A stretch of 64,000 bases of DNA from Tridacna crocea (GCA_943736015.1 OX031059.1:45891159-45955158), one strand, 5' to 3'. Shown: positions 1 to 10,583, numbered from the stretch's first letter. The notes: a model not told the origin generated them from the letters alone. A program made the numbers and translations.

Positions 1-2
1 AT

Positions 3-103
3 GAAAATTTGGATAAAAAGACTGTGGAAGCACATAAATGGATAAACAGTTTTGATCCTGATGAAGGGTGTGAGAAGGGACAGAAGTTTGAGAAAGGTGT
101 AAG
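3..103 (+). CDS. alpha2-delta/CACHD1-like, first exon in window
   Basis: Open in the frame starting at base 3. It reads ENLDKKTVEAHKWINSFD and on to FEKGVR, ends in AAG|GTAAGG, and leaves a two-base codon start (AG) that the next exon completes as AGA. The true 5' border is outside the window or at its edge. Confidence 0.75.
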
Positions 104-3100
104 GTAAGGTTTAAAGCACAAAATTAAAGTTGGAAAAAATGATGCAGATACATGTACCCGCAAATAACAAAACTCCTTACTTGTTTTATAGCTTAGCCCT
201 TTACCAAACGATCTCTGGTTTTTATGATCCTGTGATAGAAGCCTTTTGTAAACATTGTGGAGAAACGAGTAAATGTTTGTCCATCATTTTCTCCTTTTCC
301 CACAATGTTTTCTAACCTAGTGAAAATAAATTTCAATTGTTGAATTACATTTACTTTGTCGTCTGCAAGTGCTTTAAAATTGGACCAGTCAAAAATGTTA
401 TTGTTTGGTAAAGAGTTAAAGTTCTCAAACCAATAGAAACTGCATCTTTTGTACAATCTGATCTTGTTTAACTGTGGCTGCAGAAGCAAAATAAGTTGCG
501 AAAGGCAAGTTTAAGTCTGGCAGCGTCTGAGACAAAATGTCTTGGCTAATCAGACAGTAAGTCTTTGAATTTGAACTAAGAACAATATTTGACATTGGGG
601 AATGCTATGATAACTACTCTGATTCCATTTAGTTCAACCCTTTACCACACAATGACGACTTTTAACACCCTGAGGAAGAAGCCTTTTGAAAACATTGTGG
701 GAAAAGGAGAAAATGCTGGTAACCAGCCTTTTCTCCTTTTCCCACAATGTTTTCTACCCCATCAAAGCAGAATTGAACCATTTGAACCACTCTAAAATTG
801 TTGCCTGCAAATGCTTTTAATTTGGATGTGTGTGGTAACGGCTAAACCCATAGAGCACAAAATAAACCCGAAGAACACTTTCATTCTCAAAAGAATGACC
901 TTTTTAACTGCAATGCCAAGGTTATTATTGTCCAGAATCCATAGACAAATCAGTGTAGAATAAAAGATCAGAATACAGTGTCTGATCTTAGTCTATACTG
1001 GCCACAGAGGCTATTATAATCATAAAAGGAGCATTAGGAGTTGATAGTTATGGGCTGAGCTAGTGATGCATGGATTGTGAACTCGGATTTCAATTTTTCC
1101 GAAAGCTCTTGGCAGGGATTGATGTTGGTCATTGTGAAAGAATCCAATACTCACTGGCTACAAAATACAGTTTCTGCTTTGCTTATCTAGGGAAGGCTGC
1201 AAGACAGAAAAGTCCTCTGGCAGTAATCAAATGTTTTATATTGCCCCCAGATAACATTTTACACTTGTCCAAATTGAAAGCATCTGAAGATGACTTATTA
1301 AATTAGGCTCAAATCAAGATATTTGCCTGATAATGAAGAAAACATTGCAAGAAGAAAGGAGGATATGCTGCTGACCAGCATTTTCTACTTTTTCCCCACA
1401 ATGTTTTCAGAAAACCAGGATTTTCTCCCTTTTCTTCAGTGTTTTCTAGCGCCATGTACTTCAAGGTTTTCAAAATACTGGTTGTATGGTAAAGGGTTAT
1501 ACAGCATTAATTTTGATGTCATTATACCATCCGAAACAAAGTGGAGGGGGTATACTGGAATCACCATGGTTGTCTGTCCTTCAGTCCTTCTGTACATCCA
1601 TCTGTCAGTTTGCCATCTGTTCGACCATCTGTCCATAGACAAATTTGTGCAGCAGAATACACTGATACTTTTTGAGGTAATGAACTCAAATCTAAACACA
1701 GTGTTCAGTGAAGTTGTGCATGTTCAATTTTCATGACGCTGCGATTTGTTGCAGAATTATCTCCTCTTGATTTTTTTTTCAACTTTTACTTTTGTACTAA
1801 ACCATTCTGCACTCTGTGACAAACACCAGTTTTTGTGACAAGGAGCTGGTGGGGGTATAATCATGTTGAGCGATAGCTTTTAGTTTGATCAAATTCTATA
1901 TTTAAACAGAGCTGATGTCCTTATAACTCAACCTATTGAAGAAATCTGGAAGAACAGAAACTTTGAGTCTTTGAGTCAGATAAAGTGGACAAATGTTGGA
2001 CTTAGGAGTGGTGTGTTTAGGACTTATCCAGGACATAGGTCAAGGCGGGGCTATGATCCGACAAAGTAAGTATAAAAAATACAATGATTATTTCATTTTT
2101 AAGTTTAGAATACTTTTGGAAATTATTCAACCCTTTACCACAAGATCCTGACTTTAAATACCTCTATAAAGAAGCCTTTTGAAAACATTGTGGGAAAAGG
2201 AGAAAATGCTGGTAACCAGCATTTTCTCCTTTTCCCACAATGTTTTCTACCCTTCACAAATGAAATTTCAATTTTTCAGTCACATGTATTTTGTCGTCTG
2301 CAAAATTAATGCTTTCAGTTTGGACCAGTCTATAAATTCGTTGTTTAGTAAAGAGTTAAGTAGTAATCGGATCTTCTGCTTCACTATAACTCTCCAGAAT
2401 TTTTCCAAATGTTTCTTTTAGTATTCATATCATGGTATTTTCATTACTAGTATGCAGGTACTGATTTCAAGTTGTTAAAGTTTCTTGACCAATTGAAAAA
2501 TTTCAAATGTACGTTATACATAGGGCCCGCCCGGGTGGCTCAGTGGTGAGCGTGTCAGACTCGTGACCTGGTGGTTGTGAGTTCGATACCCGGTTGAGGC
2601 AAACTTTCTTTCCGGCGTATTTTCGCCTCTCACCTCTGCTGAAGCATGTGAGAAAAGTAGTCGGTGGCTTTGGAAAGAAAGTTGTGTAAGTACCGGTATG
2701 AGAAAGCCAGGAAACACATGTGCGTCACCGACCGCCATGATATGACCTTAGCTGTTAAAGTGGCGTTAAACCCCAACACAACCAACCAACCAACGTTATA
2801 CATATATGTGGCATAGCTTCCTCTGCATGCCTTGTAGAACAAGATCACACTGCCCAAAATGGTCTTTTCTGCCAAGGTACTGTGGTCAAGAGCTACATGT
2901 AGCTTGAATTTGCAATTGTTTAGACCATAATTATACCCTTGTCTGAACATGTGATTTTTTTATCCAGCTCTCTAGGGATTTAAACCTAAACTATGAGAAA
3001 CATAGTTAGGAAAGTCAATCCTTTGGTAGCAATATCTTACTGCTCACTTGAGTCATCAAGTAATTGCTGCCACATTATTTTTCAGTGAAAAAGTAGAAAA

Positions 3101-6100
3101 ATACATTAATGAATTATGTATGAAAATATTAGACTTCATTCTCTCCTGCAAAGTTTCGTAGTTAAAATTTGAAATTACCACTTTGTGATCCATTTCATGC
3201 TGCAATTCTCAAAGTTTCAACATACATGTTAATTTTGCCCATAGGCGACCCTGGTACAAGAGAACAAGTGCAGCACCACATCAAGTGTCCATTTCGACGC
3301 CCTACATGGATGCTGCTGGGGTGGGTAAAATCAATACTATATCACAGGCTGTATTTGAGGGGATGAAGGTGAAGTCTGAGGAGGAATGTAGAAAAATATC
3401 ACATAAAGGACCCTGGCCTGGAGGCTGTAAATGTAATGTGGATGATGATTGTATTATCAGTAAGTTTTCACTCATTGCTGAAATCTTTAGTACATGACAA
3501 ATTGCATTTGTAATCAAACTGGTAAGTCATGATATTTTACAGGAGTGTTATTATTTGAGAATTAGCTAGAGGAATAAATTTTTTATTATACTTTCTCATG
3601 ATCTGATCTGATAATATGCTCTGAACATATAAATCATGTACTGTGGCAAAACCCATGTAAAAGTAGTTTTTGGTTAATAGTTACCTGGAAGTTGTTAAAA
3701 TCCATGTTAAATGTGACTGAAAAATTGAAATTTGGTTTTGGAAGGGTAGAAAACATTGTGTGAAAAGGAGAAAATGCTGGTTACCGGCATTTTCTCCTTT
3801 TCCTACAATGATTTCAAAAGCTTTTTTCCCTGGGTTATTAAAAGTCGGGATTGTGTGGTAAAAAGTAAAGGCATCAGTGACGCCAGTTCCAAGTGACGTC
3901 AGTTTTCACTGAATTGGGGCGCTCAGAAGGGAAATTCTATTTTGTCAACATACTCAATTTTTGAGATCATAGAATGGAAATTTTGCTAAATACACATTGT
4001 TATAGTAAAACTTGACAGTATAATAAATTTGTTGTACAGTAGGGGAGCAGGGGACTTGGAAACTTGTTCACAGCTGTGGCTATTCATGTCTCCAGCTGGC
4101 CTTTGGCTTGGGGCGACATGATTTCCCAAGGCCCTGAACAAGTTTCCAAGTGCCCTGCCACCTGACTGTACGACCAAAACTGTACAACTTCAATGTTTTG
4201 GACAGCTGTAGGATACAGTTTTTGAAAAATGTTGGGAAAGAGTCATTGACTTCAGTTGTTTCTATTGCATATGTCCTTAAAATGCTTTGTACATTGCCTT
4301 CTTTCACTAGGCATGCAAGTAAACCATAAAGACAATGACGAATTTTAATGACCCTGAGAAAGAAGCTGTTTGAAAACATTGTGGGAAAAGGAGAAAATGC
4401 TGTGCTGGTAACCAGTATTTTCTCCTTTTCCCACAAAGTTTTTTACTCTTCCCAAAACAAACTTCAATTTTCGAGTCACATTACCCTTGCTTTCAATTTG
4501 GCCAAGGCTAAAATTTTGTTGTTTGGTAAAGAGTTAAGTACTTGGAGGGTTGATATTTGAGTATTATTTTTGACGGCCTGGGTAGACTGAAAATTCATAT
4601 TAATCTTATGATTCTACTCCAGTGAAAAAAATACTGAGCACTTGCTGTTCACAAAACCATTGTATTACAAAAACATAATAGAGCCATGCTCTTGCAAAAG
4701 GAGTTTTCACTGCATCACCATAATGCATCATACCAAGCAAGTCATCACATAATTATGGATCCATTACATCAATTTATCCAACAACTGAGTGAATTATAAT
4801 GTAGAATGGTCCTTGAACGTATAGAGAGTTTACCATAAGCCAGAATTGTGCACTAACTGCGCATGCTGTCCTTGGTCAGTACTTTTTGCAGATGCATTTT
4901 ACATTTCTTTTTGAATGGTTCATATGGGTTATGAAACAGACATTTTAGTCAACTTAAAAGCTATTTTCGTCAAAATATCTGACAGAGAACCAGACAGTGT
5001 AATTCCAAGATCAGACTGCACATTCTGTGCAGTCTGATTTTAATTTACTCTGTCTGGGAAAGCAATGAAATTTGAAGTTCACCAGTATAAGATTTGAACT
5101 TTCTACTCATCACAGAAGTGTGTTACCTAAGTAAGGGACCCAGTGATCACAGACGATGTGCTTCAGAGAGAGTTGAGGCAGTGACCGGCCTAGACATTCT
5201 GTACGATGACTTCCAAACCAAGACCATGGAAAATATGGAGGCAAGTGACTTCTCTAAATCATGTGGACAGATGTATGATTGCCCTGATAAAGAGCCTGGT
5301 TGCTCAACAAGGTATGTATATGGGATTCCTGTTTTCCATCATCTTGAATAGTTTCTGGGTGATTTAGATATAATGGTATCTCAGTTTTACCCGTCCCTTT
5401 CCTCAGTTCTTTCAACAGCAGTTTATTTCATTGAAAGGAATGTCATTGAAATTTATTACCACATATCATCAGTGTACTGTCAAACCCCCGTAATTACAGC
5501 TTGTAATAATGCTTGTATAATGCATCTATAGATAGTTTTGCATCTTCTGGCAAGAAGATACGAGATTAATTTTAGTTTCATAGAAAGAAAAAAATGGTTA
5601 AAAAAACTGGATGAAAAGAAAATCTCTCTCTCTCTTAAACCATTCCATTTCATTCTTGTACCAGTATCTGTAAATGAAATCGATTTATTAGCTTCAGGAG
5701 ATGGTTAAATGTCAATAAAATAGCACCGCAAACCATCAGTGTCTCAATCCTCAAGGTCAAGTAAAAATTAAACAGATCGAAACCTTTACCACTTGAAAAA
5801 AATTTAGACTTTCCTGCAGGGAAAACACTTGCCGATGCAGAATTAAAAGTGACTCATTTCTTTCTACGCCTTGCTTGTAAGACCCTTTGGAAAACATTGT
5901 GGCAAAAGGTGAAATTGCTCGTAACAAGCAATTTCATCTTTTGTCCCAATGTTTTCTATGCTATCAAAAGGTGTCCTATACCCATAAAAAACGGCTTCAT
6001 CCTTGCTGTTATTTAGGGTGAATTAGAGATACCATAGAAATGCCTTGTGGGGTAGAAATGCCTTATGGGGTAAAGGATTAAATTACTAGATAGCTCTGTG

Positions 6101-9100
6101 AAAGGGTAAAAAATATTGGTAACCAATATTTTCTCCTTTTCCCACAATGTTTTCAAAAACCATCTCTGTAAGGGTCATTATAATAAAACACAGGATTGTG
6201 TTGTAACTGGTTAATGATAGAAAATTGACAATTTATTACACCATTTTATACCTTCAGGTGTTATCTGTTTGATTCCAATGCATTTTTGATCATGGATCCA
6301 GATTTTATGAAAGCCAGTGACTTAGATGAGAGTAAATATGAGAGAGTACAACTTGGTGAAAAAGAGGGAGAAGTTATGAAGGATCTCATATATGTTCATG
6401 GGTTTATTAGGAGAACAGAAAAAGTTGACTTTCAGGGATCATGTAGAATCACACCTGAAGAACCAAAGGTAAAAATCTAATTCTGTCTAACATGTCTGAC
6501 CTTAACCCTTTACCAAACAACAAAATTTTAGACTAGTTCAAATTGAGAGCACTTGAAGATGACAAAATAAACATAACATTCAAAAATTGAAATTTGTTTC
6601 CAGCATGTTATAAAACATTGTGGGAAAAGGAGAAAATGCTGGTTACCAGTATTTTTTCCTTTTCCAACACTGTTGTCAAAAAAGGCTTCTGTCTCAGGGT
6701 CATAAAAACCAGGGATTATTTGCTAAAGGGTTAAACACACATTTTCCACGCAACAACTTACGAATCATTTTTAAATTCACAGCAGCTACAGATGAAGTTC
6801 TTTGAAAGGATGAAAACGACAGAGAAAATACAGATTATTCAGCTTTTTCTAACAACATTTTCAAAAGCTGTCTTCCCCAACGTTATGAAAACTTGGGATA
6901 TGTTCTGGGTTAAGAGAATGTTGGAAAAAGAGCAAAACACACAGGAAAGACATTTCCATTCTCTTAGAATACCATTTTTTGTGCTTGATACTAGTTAGTA
7001 ATATGTGAATAAGTTTCATGTTAAGCAGTTTTTTTTTTCAGATCCACATATACATGTAATATAAAAGTTAACCAATTACAGAAGTTTTACCTCCAAGAAT
7101 TTTTTCTGTGAAAAAAAAAAAGTAGAAAAAGGTGGTATTTTTACTCTAGACAAGTCTAACATTTGTCATCTTTTATAGAGTTGATTAGTGCATGTAGCAC
7201 AATGCAGAAATTAGCAGCACTTTATCAAAAGATAGTTTTATGCATCTCTTTGATTAACTCTTTACCAAACAACAAAATTTTAGACTGGTCCAAATTAAAA
7301 GCACTTGCAGATGACAAAATAGACATAACTCAAAAACTGAAATTTGTTTCCAGCAGGGTAGAAAACATTGTGGGAAAAGGAGAAAATGCTGGTTACCAGC
7401 ATTTTCTCTTTTGCTTACAATGTTTTCAGAAGGCTTTTATCTCAGGGCCATAAAAACTAGGGATTGTTTGGTAAATAGTAAAGGGTTAATGAGTGATGAA
7501 TAATTAATTAATACCAATAATTGATTTTACTTAGCAAGTCATAACATAATTATGGATCCATAAAACCCATTTCTTTACATCTGGCAAAATTATCTAGCAG
7601 AATGGTCCATGGACATGCGGAGAATTTACAAATAGCAGAAAGATTCAAGCCAGCCTGTGCAGACTGTGCATGCTGCAATAGGTCAATACTTTCAAAGACC
7701 CACTTTTCACAGAGATGGATTGTTTTACAGGAAAGTAAAATACCTGAAAAGAAGAGGAAACATTCTAGGAAAAAGAATTGCATTATTTCCTCTGACTTTT
7801 TTCAAAAGCAGTGAACTACAGAAACATATAAAGTTAAAAGTTTGCAAAATTCATAAGGTCATGGGTATAACTTTATAATTCAGGTTACCCTAGACGGAAT
7901 ACCGAAGAACCCTGAGGAACAAGATGACTATATGAAGCACAAAGGTTCCATACCCAAATTTAACTCTGAATATGGATGTATACAGGATGTTGTTGGCTAT
8001 TCTGTGAATGAAACGGCTCTCGGTAAAGTTCAATTTGTATTATTTGTGTGGTAGTACTTGTAAGTACATGTATGTGAATTTGATTTTACAACTAAATGAA
8101 ATTGGAAATACTAGGTTTAACTAGATAACCATACAAAAGTACACAATGGTTTACAATCTGAAGCGTTCACACTTTTTTCTAAAGAACAAACCTATTGCTA
8201 AATATTTCTATTGAAAGCATAATATTATTCTTGCCAAACATGTATATTTCCACAAAAATTAATTTATCCATAAATAAACATCTGAAGTCTTTTGTAATGA
8301 TCCTGAAGGAGAAAACTCTTGCAAACATAGTGGACAATGGAGAAAATGCTGTAATCAGATTATCATCAACATTTTTATTTATTTACATTGTTTTTTACCC
8401 TCTTGAAGACTGGACCTTTTTTATGAGTGCTTTAATTTTGAAGTCGGCCATGTTTTGAAATCTGACAAATCTAGAATTTTGGAATCATGCAAAAAATTAG
8501 ATGTGTTTTATCTATTGCAGGTTCTAGCAGAATGGTCACAGGCAATGTATCAGGGCCATGTATGTCAGGGTTTTATTATGTCACAAACCTTCCAAAAACC
8601 AATCTTTATCTTTTGGTGATAGAAAATTGGAAACCATACAGGGAGTCTCTCTTCTATAACTTTAACTGTAAAATAACTAGGAGGTGAGTATTTCTGTAGT
8701 GAGTACTTTTTGTAGAACTTTTGACAACTCAACTGTATGGTTGCCCAGGGTTTTACAAGGAATAGGCTGTGGCCCTGCAATGCTTTACTAAAGGGCAATT
8801 CTAATTGGGATGAAACAAGATTTTTCCCGAATACATCCATAGTCATAACCACAGATCAATCTTTAACTCTTAACAAGATCACAAAGTTTGAAATCGTTCA
8901 TTTCTTTCAAGCTTTTACAGACAGAAATTGTGTAAGACTGAAATGTAGGAGTCATGGTAAAAGATAAAATGCTGATTCTTAAGGAATAAGGATAAATCTT
9001 GAGATAGTTGGCATCCGCAATCACTTGAAAATTTAGCTTTCTATTAAAAAAGCAAATGCATACACAGGGATAATTTGCTGTTAACAGCTAATTGTAAGAT

Positions 9101-9379
9101 GTTAGTTTTATGACCCTGATAGAGCTAATTCAGACTTGTTGATTATCTTTACTCATCTTGCTCTGTATATATTTCAGTATTGTGAATTCCGGAGCATTTC
9201 GGATCATCAACGGTACATGTGACCATGAAGATTCATCCAAGATGACACTTGCTGAGCAAGATAAATGTCCAGCATTGCGAGATTTAGTTCTTCCATGTGT
9301 TTTTCAGACTGCTTCAGTCCCGGGGATGTCTAGATTTATCTTGTGTCTCCTTCTTTTTTTAATATTTCTCTTTTCATAA
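3..9379 (+). CDS. VWFA and Cache domain-containing protein, alpha2-delta/CACHD1-like (3' part of gene)
   Basis: Eight exons join in one open frame: 3-103, 1910-2065, 3245-3459, 5116-5311, 6258-6468, 7884-8022, 8521-8683 and 9178-9379. All have GT/AG borders and the phases agree, giving 460 residues and a TAA stop. Seen: the junction of exons 2 and 3 makes YDPTKRPWYKR, the RPWY motif of extracellular Cache domains; then STPYMD, a cysteine-rich stretch (GCKCNVDDDC), a CYLFDSNAFLIMDPD strand and a C-terminal hydrophobic run (about residues 443-460) ending at the stop. Known: CACHD1 and alpha2-delta proteins are extracellular VWA plus Cache proteins that act with voltage-gated calcium channels; alpha2-delta is GPI-anchored. 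Inferred: the VWA part lies upstream of the window, and the hydrophobic end with no cytoplasmic tail is a GPI signal. Whether it is a CACHD1 or an alpha2-delta orthologue cannot be settled here. Introns hold about 11 PH1 copies and one SINE. Confidence 0.85.
193..419 (-). repeat. PH1 palindromic TTAA element, reverse
   Basis: Inverted ends around TTTACCAAACG and TTTGGTAAAGAGTTAA; the central hairpin is partly decayed (left arm disrupted, right arm intact). In an intron of the alpha2-delta-like gene. Confidence 0.8.
633..846 (-). repeat. PH1 element, reverse
   Basis: Left end TTCAACCCTTTACCACAC; hairpin at about 688-755 nearly perfect (one change, AGCC for AGCA, in the right arm); right end decayed (GTGGTAACGGCTAA). 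Intronic. Confidence 0.85.
955..1012. repeat. PH2 palindrome core, decayed
   Basis: GTGTAGAATAAAAGATCAG and CTGATCTTAGTCTATACTGG keep the PH2 core shape; flanks not recognisable. Confidence 0.5.
1245..1498 (+). repeat. PH1 element, decayed
   Basis: Left flank retains TGTCCAAATTGAAAGCATCT; right end GGTAAAGGGTTA. The hairpin is broken, and a second right-arm-like segment (TTTTCTCCCTTTTCTTCAGT) follows. Confidence 0.7.
1541..1790. repeat. possible decayed Helentron-like element end with TGTCTGTCC tract
   Basis: GGGGGTATACTGGAATC, then a CTGTCC/CATCTGTC-rich stretch, like the left part of the element at 50190. No end hairpin or tandem units seen. Confidence 0.3.
1910..2065 (+). CDS. alpha2-delta/CACHD1-like exon: strand leading into the Cache RPWY motif
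   Basis: Acceptor TTTAAACAG at 1901-1909; donor AA|GTAAGT at 2066. It encodes ADVLITQPIEEIWKNRNF up to GHRSRRGYDPTK. IKWTNVGLRSGVFRTYPGH resembles the segment just before the YDPxxRPWY motif in alpha2-delta proteins (from memory of the family). Confidence 0.8.
2127..2359 (-). repeat. PH1 element, reverse, intact hairpin
   Basis: Ends TTCAACCCTTTACCAC and GTAAAGAGTTAA; perfect central hairpin at about 2182-2249. Intron 2 of the alpha2-delta-like gene. Confidence 0.9.
2511..2804 (+). mobile_element. tRNA-derived SINE with perfect 12 bp target duplication
   Basis: ACGTTATACATA stands at 2511-2522 and again at 2793-2804. Between them is a tRNA-like head (A box GGTGGCTCAGTGG, B box GAGTTCGATACCC), a unique core, and a tail GTGGCGTTAAACCCC ending in ACCAACCAACCA. 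The perfect duplication suggests a fairly recent insertion. The molluscan SINE family is not assigned. Confidence 0.9.
3245..3459 (+). CDS. alpha2-delta/CACHD1-like exon: Cache core RPWY..STPYMD
   Basis: Acceptor CCCATAG at 3238-3244; donor CA|GTAAGT at 3460. It encodes RPWYKRTSAAPHQVSISTPY, then a helix (TISQAVFEGMKVKS) and a GCKCNVDDDC cluster. This is the best family diagnostic in the window. Confidence 0.85.
3674..3869 (+). repeat. PH1 element, left end decayed
   Basis: GACTGAAAAATTGAAATTTG, then a hairpin with few changes (GTGTGAAAAGG; TACCGGCA) and right end GATTGTGTGGTAAAAAG. Intronic. Confidence 0.8.
3873..4172. repeat. fold-back repeat (CTTGGAAACTTGTT arms), copy 1
   Basis: GGGACTTGGAAACTTGTT near 4050 is answered by AACAAGTTTCCAAGTGCCC near 4138. 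The left part (TGACGTCA, GAATTGGGGCGCTCA) and the arm match a second copy at 54921-55250. Confidence 0.7.
4327..4537 (-). repeat. PH1 element, reverse, with extra loop bases
   Basis: The hairpin loop carries a duplicated GCT (ATGCTGTGCTGGTAACCAG). Right end GTTTGGTAAAGAGTTAA intact; left TIR lost. Confidence 0.85.
4672..4928. repeat. PH3 element
   Basis: AGAGCCATGCTCTTGCAAAA, then TGATGCATCATACC-type and GTCATCACATAATTATGG motifs and a decayed GC-palindrome. Shared with 7520, 22740, 30440, 43260 and 56840. Confidence 0.7.
4978..5062. repeat. PH2 palindrome core just before an exon
   Basis: AAGATCAGACTGCACA and TGTGCAGTCTGATTTT form the hairpin. It ends about 55 bases before the splice acceptor at 5115. 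Confidence 0.75.
5116..5311 (+). CDS. alpha2-delta/CACHD1-like exon
   Basis: Acceptor CATCACAG ends at 5115; donor AAG|GTATGT at 5312. It encodes KVCYLSKGPSDHRRCASERV and continues to PDKEPGCSTR. There are six cysteines, as expected for an extracellular domain. Confidence 0.78.
5481..5530. repeat. CR6 palindrome, half copy
   Basis: CCCCGTAATTACAGCTTGTA matches one arm of the palindromes at 14198 and 34969. Confidence 0.45.
5852..6081. repeat. PH1 subfamily D (GAAATTGCTCG hairpin), copy 1
   Basis: The hairpin core is GGTGAAATTGCTCGT with AAGCAATTTCATC, not the usual AGAAAATGCTGG. Right end GGGGTAAAGGATTAA. Matches 57115-57322 along its length. Confidence 0.8.
6090..6214 (+). repeat. PH1 element, partial, altered hairpin
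   Basis: The centre reads AAATATTGGT/AACCAATATTT in place of ATGCTGGT/ACCAGCAT, still palindromic. Ends TTGTAACTGGTTAA. Confidence 0.75.
6258..6468 (+). CDS. alpha2-delta/CACHD1-like exon: CYLFDSNAFLI strand
   Basis: Acceptor ACCTTCAG ends at 6257; donor AAG|GTAAAA at 6469. CYLFDSNAFLIMDPDFMKAS is typical of the membrane-distal beta strands in second Cache repeats; LGEKEGEVMKDLIYVHGFIR follows. It ends in phase 0. Confidence 0.8.
6502..6734 (+). repeat. PH1 element, complete, TTAA both sides
   Basis: TTAACCCTTTACCAAAC to GCTAAAGGGTTAA. Subfamily with TTTCCAGCA before the hairpin and GTCATAAAAACCAGGG after it. The 5' border lies 34 bases after an exon. Confidence 0.93.
7254..7489 (+). repeat. 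PH1 element, complete
   Basis: TTAACTCTTTACCAAACAAC to GTAAAGGGTTAA, same subfamily as 6502-6734. The right hairpin arm carries a few changes (TCTCTTTTGCTTACA). Confidence 0.92.
7520..7710. repeat. PH3 element, decayed
   Basis: AGCAAGTCATAACATAATTA, then ATTATCTAGCAGAATGGTCC and CCAGCCTGTGCAGACTGTGC. The right end is lost. Confidence 0.6.
7884..8022 (+). CDS. alpha2-delta/CACHD1-like exon
   Basis: Acceptor AATTCAG ends at 7883; donor CTCG|GTAAAG at 8023. It encodes VTLDGIPKNPEEQDDYMKHK up to CIQDVVGYSVNETALG, with one N-glycosylation sequon (NET). Confidence 0.75.
8286..8420 (-). repeat. PH1 fragment, decayed
   Basis: GTAATGATCCTGAAGGAGAA and GGACAATGGAGAAAATGCTG recall the reverse-orientation left half; palindrome lost. 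Confidence 0.5.
8521..8683 (+). CDS. alpha2-delta/CACHD1-like exon: TNLPKTNLYLLVI strand
   Basis: Acceptor CTATTGCAG ends at 8520; donor GGAG|GTGAGT at 8684. The segment GFYYVTNLPKTNLYLLVIEN resembles the conserved late strand of alpha2-delta ectodomains. It ends in a split AG|T codon (Ser). Confidence 0.8.
9178..9379 (+). CDS. alpha2-delta/CACHD1-like last exon with hydrophobic C-terminus
   Basis: Acceptor TATATTTCAG ends at 9177; TAA stop at 9377-9379. It encodes IVNSGAFRIINGTCDHEDSS, further cysteines, then GMSRFILCLLLFLIFLFS and the stop. A greasy tail that ends the protein fits a GPI-attachment signal better than a transmembrane helix with a cytoplasmic tail. Confidence 0.82.
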
Positions 9380-9475
9380 ATATTGGAGGAAGGTGCAAGT
9401 CTATGAAATGAATCAAATGATAATACCAAAGATAACGAAGGATTGCAGCGTAAAGTACGAGAGTTTTCATTGTTT

Positions 9476-9665
9476 AACTCTGTAAAATTTGTTAACTGAA
9501 TATGAGACAACGAAATTTTGGATTCAACCGTATTTAAAGCAATTACAGATAACAAATAAAGTATGGCTGAAAGGATAGTAATCAGCAGTTTATTCTTTTC
9601 CATTAAAATGTTTTAAAAGATCTACAATAGCGTCGTTAAACGTGTAACTGTTTGGTGAAAGGCCA
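9476..9665 (+). repeat. PH1 element, strongly decayed, past the gene's stop
   Basis: GACAACGAAATTTTGG, TTTAAAGCAATTACAGATAA and TGTTTGGTGAAAGG are in family order. Contains the candidate poly(A) signal. Confidence 0.55.
9555..9560 (+). promoter_or_regulatory. candidate poly(A) signal AATAAA of the alpha2-delta-like gene
   Basis: First AATAAA after the stop, about 176 bases downstream. It lies inside a decayed PH1 copy (9476-9665), where the family reads ACAAAATAAA, so the repeat may supply the signal. No transcript evidence. Confidence 0.4.
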
Positions 9666-10349
9666 AATCCATTATCTCATGAAAGAGTTAGATTATTTTC
9701 TTTCTTTTTGGGAAAATGAAGGCATCAGTAACAGAAGAGTGCAAGACTGTATTGTTGTAATATCAAGGGAGGCTTGGCTAGATTTTTTAATAAATTATCC
9801 TTCGTGGTAGATTCTAGATCAGATTATTTAAAAGCAATGTAAATTCTTATTAGCATAGAATCACTAATGGTTCATGGAGGATTATTTCAACAGTTTGCAG
9901 GGAAATAAGTTGTATAATTCATAGAAAAGATTCAACCAAAGATGGACGGTATATCATTTTATTTTAGACAATGGCACTTATATTTGTTACTACAACAGCA
10001 CATTACTTTTTAGAAAGGAGCTGACCTAAGAAAAACGAGATAACTGGAACATGTTTTATCTTTTACACGATAATTCTTTTAGGAGTTTATATACGTGATA
10101 TTAACATAATGATGCACTGATAGTCATAGTGCAATAATTGTAATGCTTCTTTGACGAATCAATAATATGGATTCATGTTTGTTGATCATAGGATATGTAA
10201 GGCGTTGTGTATCCTGACACTCTTAATACGACTATCTTCAATCGTCGAGGTATTGTCATGGTCCTGTCGGTGTCGTCTGCTTCGTGCTCTTGCAAAAAGG
10301 TTGACAGTTTATAATATCTCTGTCATTTTTGAAGGCTTCTTCCTCTAGA
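9666..10349. other. intergenic, nothing recognised
   Basis: AT-rich, no frame with protein-like content, no family repeat seen. Confidence 0.6.
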
Positions 10350-10583
10350 TGTACAAACCCGTTACCAAACAATACCTAATTTGTACAACCTAGGTGAAGA
10401 AGCCATCAGAAAACATTGATGAAAAAGGAGAAAATGCCGCTAACAAGCATTTTCTCCTTTTCCCACTATGTTTTCTACTCTTGTAAAGTCAAGTTTCAAT
10501 TTTTGAGTCACATTTATCTTGTCATCGGCAAAGGCTTTCAATTTGAACAAGTCTGAAATTCTGTCGTCAGTGGCAGAGTTCAA
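10350..10583 (-). repeat. PH1 element, reverse
   Basis: CCCGTTACCAAACAAT at left; hairpin with several changes (ATTGATGAAAAAGG; GCCGCTAACAAGC); right end decayed (AGTGGCAGAGTTCAA). Confidence 0.85.
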
